Shown here: positions 5,044 to 7,548 of the stretch, piece by piece
Numbering within the stretch: the first letter of the stretch is position 1
Layout of the letters: every line of letters starts with the position of its first letter
NCBI GenBank assembly: GCA_024635735.1
Contig: JAGXII010000039.1
Location: 1-7,548, forward strand
DNA from: Christiangramia sp.
Lineage (GTDB): Bacteria; Bacteroidota; Bacteroidia; Flavobacteriales; Flavobacteriaceae
DNA length: 7,548 nucleotides
Direction of reading: 5' to 3'
Notes under the pieces: model-generated
Told to the model about the DNA's origin: nothing
Seen by the model: only the letters and a program-made list of their open reading frames with translations
Databases searched by the model: none
Program-made: the position numbers and the translations under genes

Positions 5044-7365
5044 ATGAACAACAAATCTTCCGGTCTTATAGCCTTTGTGCTAATAATCTTTGCCATCTGG
5101 TTAAATTTTCATTTTGACCAGCCAGATTACCAACCAGATTCCACTATTCCTGATTCGCAATTTTCTACGCAAAGAGCCTTTGAACATGTTACCGAAATTG
5201 GAAAAACACAACATTTTGTAGGCAGTAAAGCCCATAGTGAAGTTCGCAATTATATAGTGAACCGTTTACAGGAAATGGGCCTGGAAGTCCAGACGCAGGA
5301 AGGTTTTAATTTAAGCAAGGATGCATTCCTTGTAAGGCCGGAGAATATTCTTGCACGAATTGAAGGGAGTGGCGACGGAAAAAATGCACTGGTTTTAATG
5401 TCTCACTACGATAGTGCTACACATTCGTCATATGGAGCCAGTGACGATGGGAGTGGTGTCGCAACCATACTTGAAGGAATTAGAGCTTTGTTAGACTCCA
5501 AAACTCCTTTTAAAAATGATATTATCATTCTTTTTACCGATGCGGAAGAATTGGGGCTTAATGGTGCCGGGCTTTTTATAGAAGATCATCCCTGGGCTGA
5601 AGATGCAAAACTGGCACTAAATTTTGAAGCCAGGGGTAGTGGCGGTAAACCGTTTGTTCTCCTGGAGACCAATGGAAAAAATGCAAAACTAATTGAGGCT
5701 TTTAAAGAAGCCGATCCTGAATTTCCAAATACCAATTCCCTGGCATACAGCATTTATAAAATGTTACCAAACGATACCGATCTTACGGTATTAAGGGAAC
5801 AGGGAGATATAAACGGGTACAATTTTGCCTTTATAGATGATCATTTTGATTACCATACCGCTAACGATGTCCCGGAAAACCTTGATAAAGAATCGCTTGC
5901 ACACCAGGGCAGCTATCTAATGCCGTTACTGGATTATTTTAAAGATGCCGATCTTGACAATCTTTCCAGCGATCGCGACCTGATTTATTTTAATCTTCCT
6001 TTCGGAATTTTAATCACCTATTCTTTTGAGTGGATTATGCCCATGCTCTTCATGGCGATTATCTTATTTACTGGCCTGATTATTTTCGGCTTCAGAAAGG
6101 AACGCTTTGATTTGCTAGACATTTTTAAAGGCTTTCTACCTCTTTTATTAAGCCTGGTAATTTCCGGTTTAGCTTCCTGGGCATTCTGGAAATTCTGCCT
6201 CTTTATTTACCCTGAATATTCTGAAATGGAACAGGGCTTTACCTATAATGGGTACTGGTACATAACAGCCTCCATTTTTATTGCCCTCAGTATTTGTTTC
6301 TTTATTTATCACGCCTTTAGAAAAAAGACCAGAAAAGCCGCATCCTTTATCGGTCCAGTTCTTTTATGGCTACTTCTTTCAGGTATTATCGCCGTTTACG
6401 TGAAAGGTGCGTCCTACTTTATTATTCCGGTTTATTTCGGGCTGCTGCAGTTATTTATCATGATAATTCAGAAAAGGCCCAATCGTATCTTAATGGCAGT
6501 GCTTTGTTTTCCCGCTATTTTTATACTTATGCCCTTCATCTGGAATCTTCCCGTCGCCTTAGGTTTGAAAATGTTGTTTGTAACCTCCATACTTACCAGC
6601 CTTCTTTTTGTATTGATACTCCCGGTATTTGGATATTTTAAAAGGTTAAAATCCTTCGGGATAGTTTCGTTCCTGATATTGAATATACTAATCTTTACGG
6701 CTCATTATTATTCCGATTTTAATTCGGAAAGGCCAAAACCAAACAGTCTGGTTTATGTGAAAGATCTTGATGAAAATTCAGCATTTTGGTATTCCTATGA
6801 CCACATGAAAGATGAATGGACCTCAAAAATATTTGGTGAAAATCCGAAATTAAATTCCACTACTGAATCTACCTTCAGCAGTAAATACAAATCAGGATTT
6901 ACATTTAAAAAAGAAGCTCCTGTTATAGATTTAGCTGCCCCGGGGATCATCTTAAAAGAAACAGGAAAGGATTCCAGCGGATTCAAGAGTTATTCTCTTA
7001 AGATCGCTCCAAACAGGGAAGTGAACAGGATGGAACTATATGAATTAAACGATATCGACTTTAAAAAATTCAGGGTAAACAACCTGGAAGCTCCGGAAGT
7101 TTTTCTTGGGCCGAATGCGTTTCACATGTTTAAAAGACGCTGGAAAGAACGATTATTAACGTATTTTGCGACAAATCGAGATACCTTAAGAATAGAGTTT
7201 AGTATTAAAGAAGGGGAGAAACCTAAATTTGTCCTTTACGAATCGGCATACGATCTTTTCAAAAATCAGGAACTAAAAGTGGAGAAAAGACCTGAAGGTA
7301 TGATACCGAGACCCTTTGTGCTCAACGATGTTACCGTACAGAAAAAAACAATTGAACTGGATTAG
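5044..7365 (+). CDS. membrane-anchored M28 family zinc metallopeptidase, ERMP1-like architecture
   Basis: The 773-residue protein has an N-terminal signal-anchor (about residues 7-22), then an M28 peptidase domain (about 40-300). Di-zinc residues can be picked out: H121 in SHYDS, bridging D134 in GASDDGSG, the general base E168 and ligand E169 in DAEELGLNGA, E195 in NFEARGSGG, and H271 in YHTANDVPENLD. All expected ligands are present, so it should be an active exopeptidase, probably an aminopeptidase. A membrane region follows with about eight hydrophobic spans (roughly 330-350, 364-388, 405-422, 434-454, 458-475, 481-499, 505-528, 537-556), then a soluble C-terminal domain of about 215 residues. 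Anchor plus M28 plus eight spans matches the layout of eukaryotic ERMP1/Pff1 membrane peptidases and of long M28 proteins in Bacteroidota. The catalytic domain is predicted to lie in the periplasm, acting on peptides; the substrate is unknown. Its TAG stop is followed immediately by the ATG of the next gene. Confidence 0.93.
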   Translation: MNNKSSGLIAFVLIIFAIWLNFHFDQPDYQPDSTIPDSQFSTQRAFEHVTEIGKTQHFVGSKAHSEVRNYIVNRLQEMGLEVQTQEGFNLSKDAFLVRPENILARIEGSGDGKNALVLMSHYDSATHSSYGASDDGSGVATILEGIRALLDSKTPFKNDIIILFTDAEELGLNGAGLFIEDHPWAEDAKLALNFEARGSGGKPFVLLETNGKNAKLIEAFKEADPEFPNTNSLAYSIYKMLPNDTDLTVLREQGDINGYNFAFIDDHFDYHTANDVPENLDKESLAHQGSYLMPLLDYFKDADLDNLSSDRDLIYFNLPFGILITYSFEWIMPMLFMAIILFTGLIIFGFRKERFDLLDIFKGFLPLLLSLVISGLASWAFWKFCLFIYPEYSEMEQGFTYNGYWYITASIFIALSICFFIYHAFRKKTRKAASFIGPVLLWLLLSGIIAVYVKGASYFIIPVYFGLLQLFIMIIQKRPNRILMAVLCFPAIFILMPFIWNLPVALGLKMLFVTSILTSLLFVLILPVFGYFKRLKSFGIVSFLILNILIFTAHYYSDFNSERPKPNSLVYVKDLDENSAFWYSYDHMKDEWTSKIFGENPKLNSTTESTFSSKYKSGFTFKKEAPVIDLAAPGIILKETGKDSSGFKSYSLKIAPNREVNRMELYELNDIDFKKFRVNNLEAPEVFLGPNAFHMFKRRWKERLLTYFATNRDTLRIEFSIKEGEKPKFVLYESAYDLFKNQELKVEKRPEGMIPRPFVLNDVTVQKKTIELD

Positions 7366-7548
7366 ATGAAAATTTCAATATTAGGATGTGGATGGTTAGG
7401 CCTTGAATTAGGAAGAAAACTAGTTGAAAAAAACCATGAAGTAAGAGGATCTGTAACGCGACATGAGAAGATGACAGAACTGCGGCAGGCCGGCATTATT
7501 CCCTATTCAATCAAGATATTTGAAAAGGGAGTGCAGGGTGATTTGCGA
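7366..7548 (+). CDS. NAD(P)-binding epimerase/SDR-like protein, 3'-truncated by window edge
   Basis: Only the first 61 codons are present. They begin MKISILGCGWLGLELGRKL, a beta strand followed by the dinucleotide-binding motif G7-x-G9-x-x-G12 and a helix. Then come HEVRGSVTR, a second strand typical of the NAD(P) ribose-binding region, and LRQAGIIPYSI. This matches the extended SDR/NAD-dependent epimerase family of the YeeZ type, common in Bacteroidota, but the catalytic Tyr-x-x-x-Lys region lies beyond the window, so the reaction cannot be stated. The ATG directly abuts the TAG of the M28 gene (TAGATG) with no spacer, which indicates one transcript and probable translational coupling. A pure Rossmann-type reductase is an alternative. 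Confidence 0.8.
   Translation, partial: MKISILGCGWLGLELGRKLVEKNHEVRGSVTRHEKMTELRQAGIIPYSIKIFEKGVQGDLR

Noticed and set aside
6366..6641. 91-codon plus-strand frame inside the M28 gene
   Set aside because: It is out of frame within the membrane-spanning region of the peptidase, has no family features, and the main frame is intact there.
1..7548. Mobile element, prophage, CRISPR array, tRNA or rRNA
   Set aside because: No transposase, integrase, terminal repeats, regularly spaced repeats or recognisable RNA gene sequence was found on either strand.

Overview
The window looks like a chromosomal segment from a member of the Flavobacteriaceae (Bacteroidota), possibly near Gramella/Christiangramia or Salegentibacter. 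The evidence is the AT-rich intergenic DNA, starts that mostly lack a Shine-Dalgarno sequence, upstream sequences resembling the Bacteroidota promoter (TTTG, then TAnnTTTG), and a gene set typical of that group. The genus is inferred from general resemblance only.

Layout. Positions 1-3193 carry a two-gene TCA-cycle operon: the 3' two thirds of sucA (2-oxoglutarate dehydrogenase E1) and the complete sucB/odhB (E2 succinyltransferase). It ends at a strong hairpin at 3211-3248 that can terminate transcription in both directions. Reading toward that terminator from the right are a probable 34-residue membrane peptide gene (3259-3363, minus), which has its own candidate promoter, and a small retropepsin-like aspartyl protease gene (3432-3866, minus). 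Diverging from the protease gene is a 115-residue Zn-ribbon protein (4020-4367, plus). A two-CBS-domain protein follows on the minus strand (4456-4923). It diverges from a 773-residue membrane M28 metallopeptidase with an ERMP1-like layout (5044-7365, plus). The peptidase stop codon directly abuts the start of an NAD(P)-binding, epimerase-like gene (7366 to the window end).

How the genes work together. SucA and SucB are two components of the 2-oxoglutarate dehydrogenase complex; the E3 lipoamide dehydrogenase is not seen here. The peptidase and the epimerase-like gene are probably co-transcribed and translationally coupled. The genes between 3259 and 4923 are short, with alternating orientation, and no shared pathway is evident. 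I see no tRNA, rRNA, CRISPR array, insertion sequence or phage gene.

This is mostly ordinary core genome. The least expected item is the tiny membrane peptide gene between sucB and the protease gene. Second are the small palindromes in the promoter regions and between sucA and sucB.
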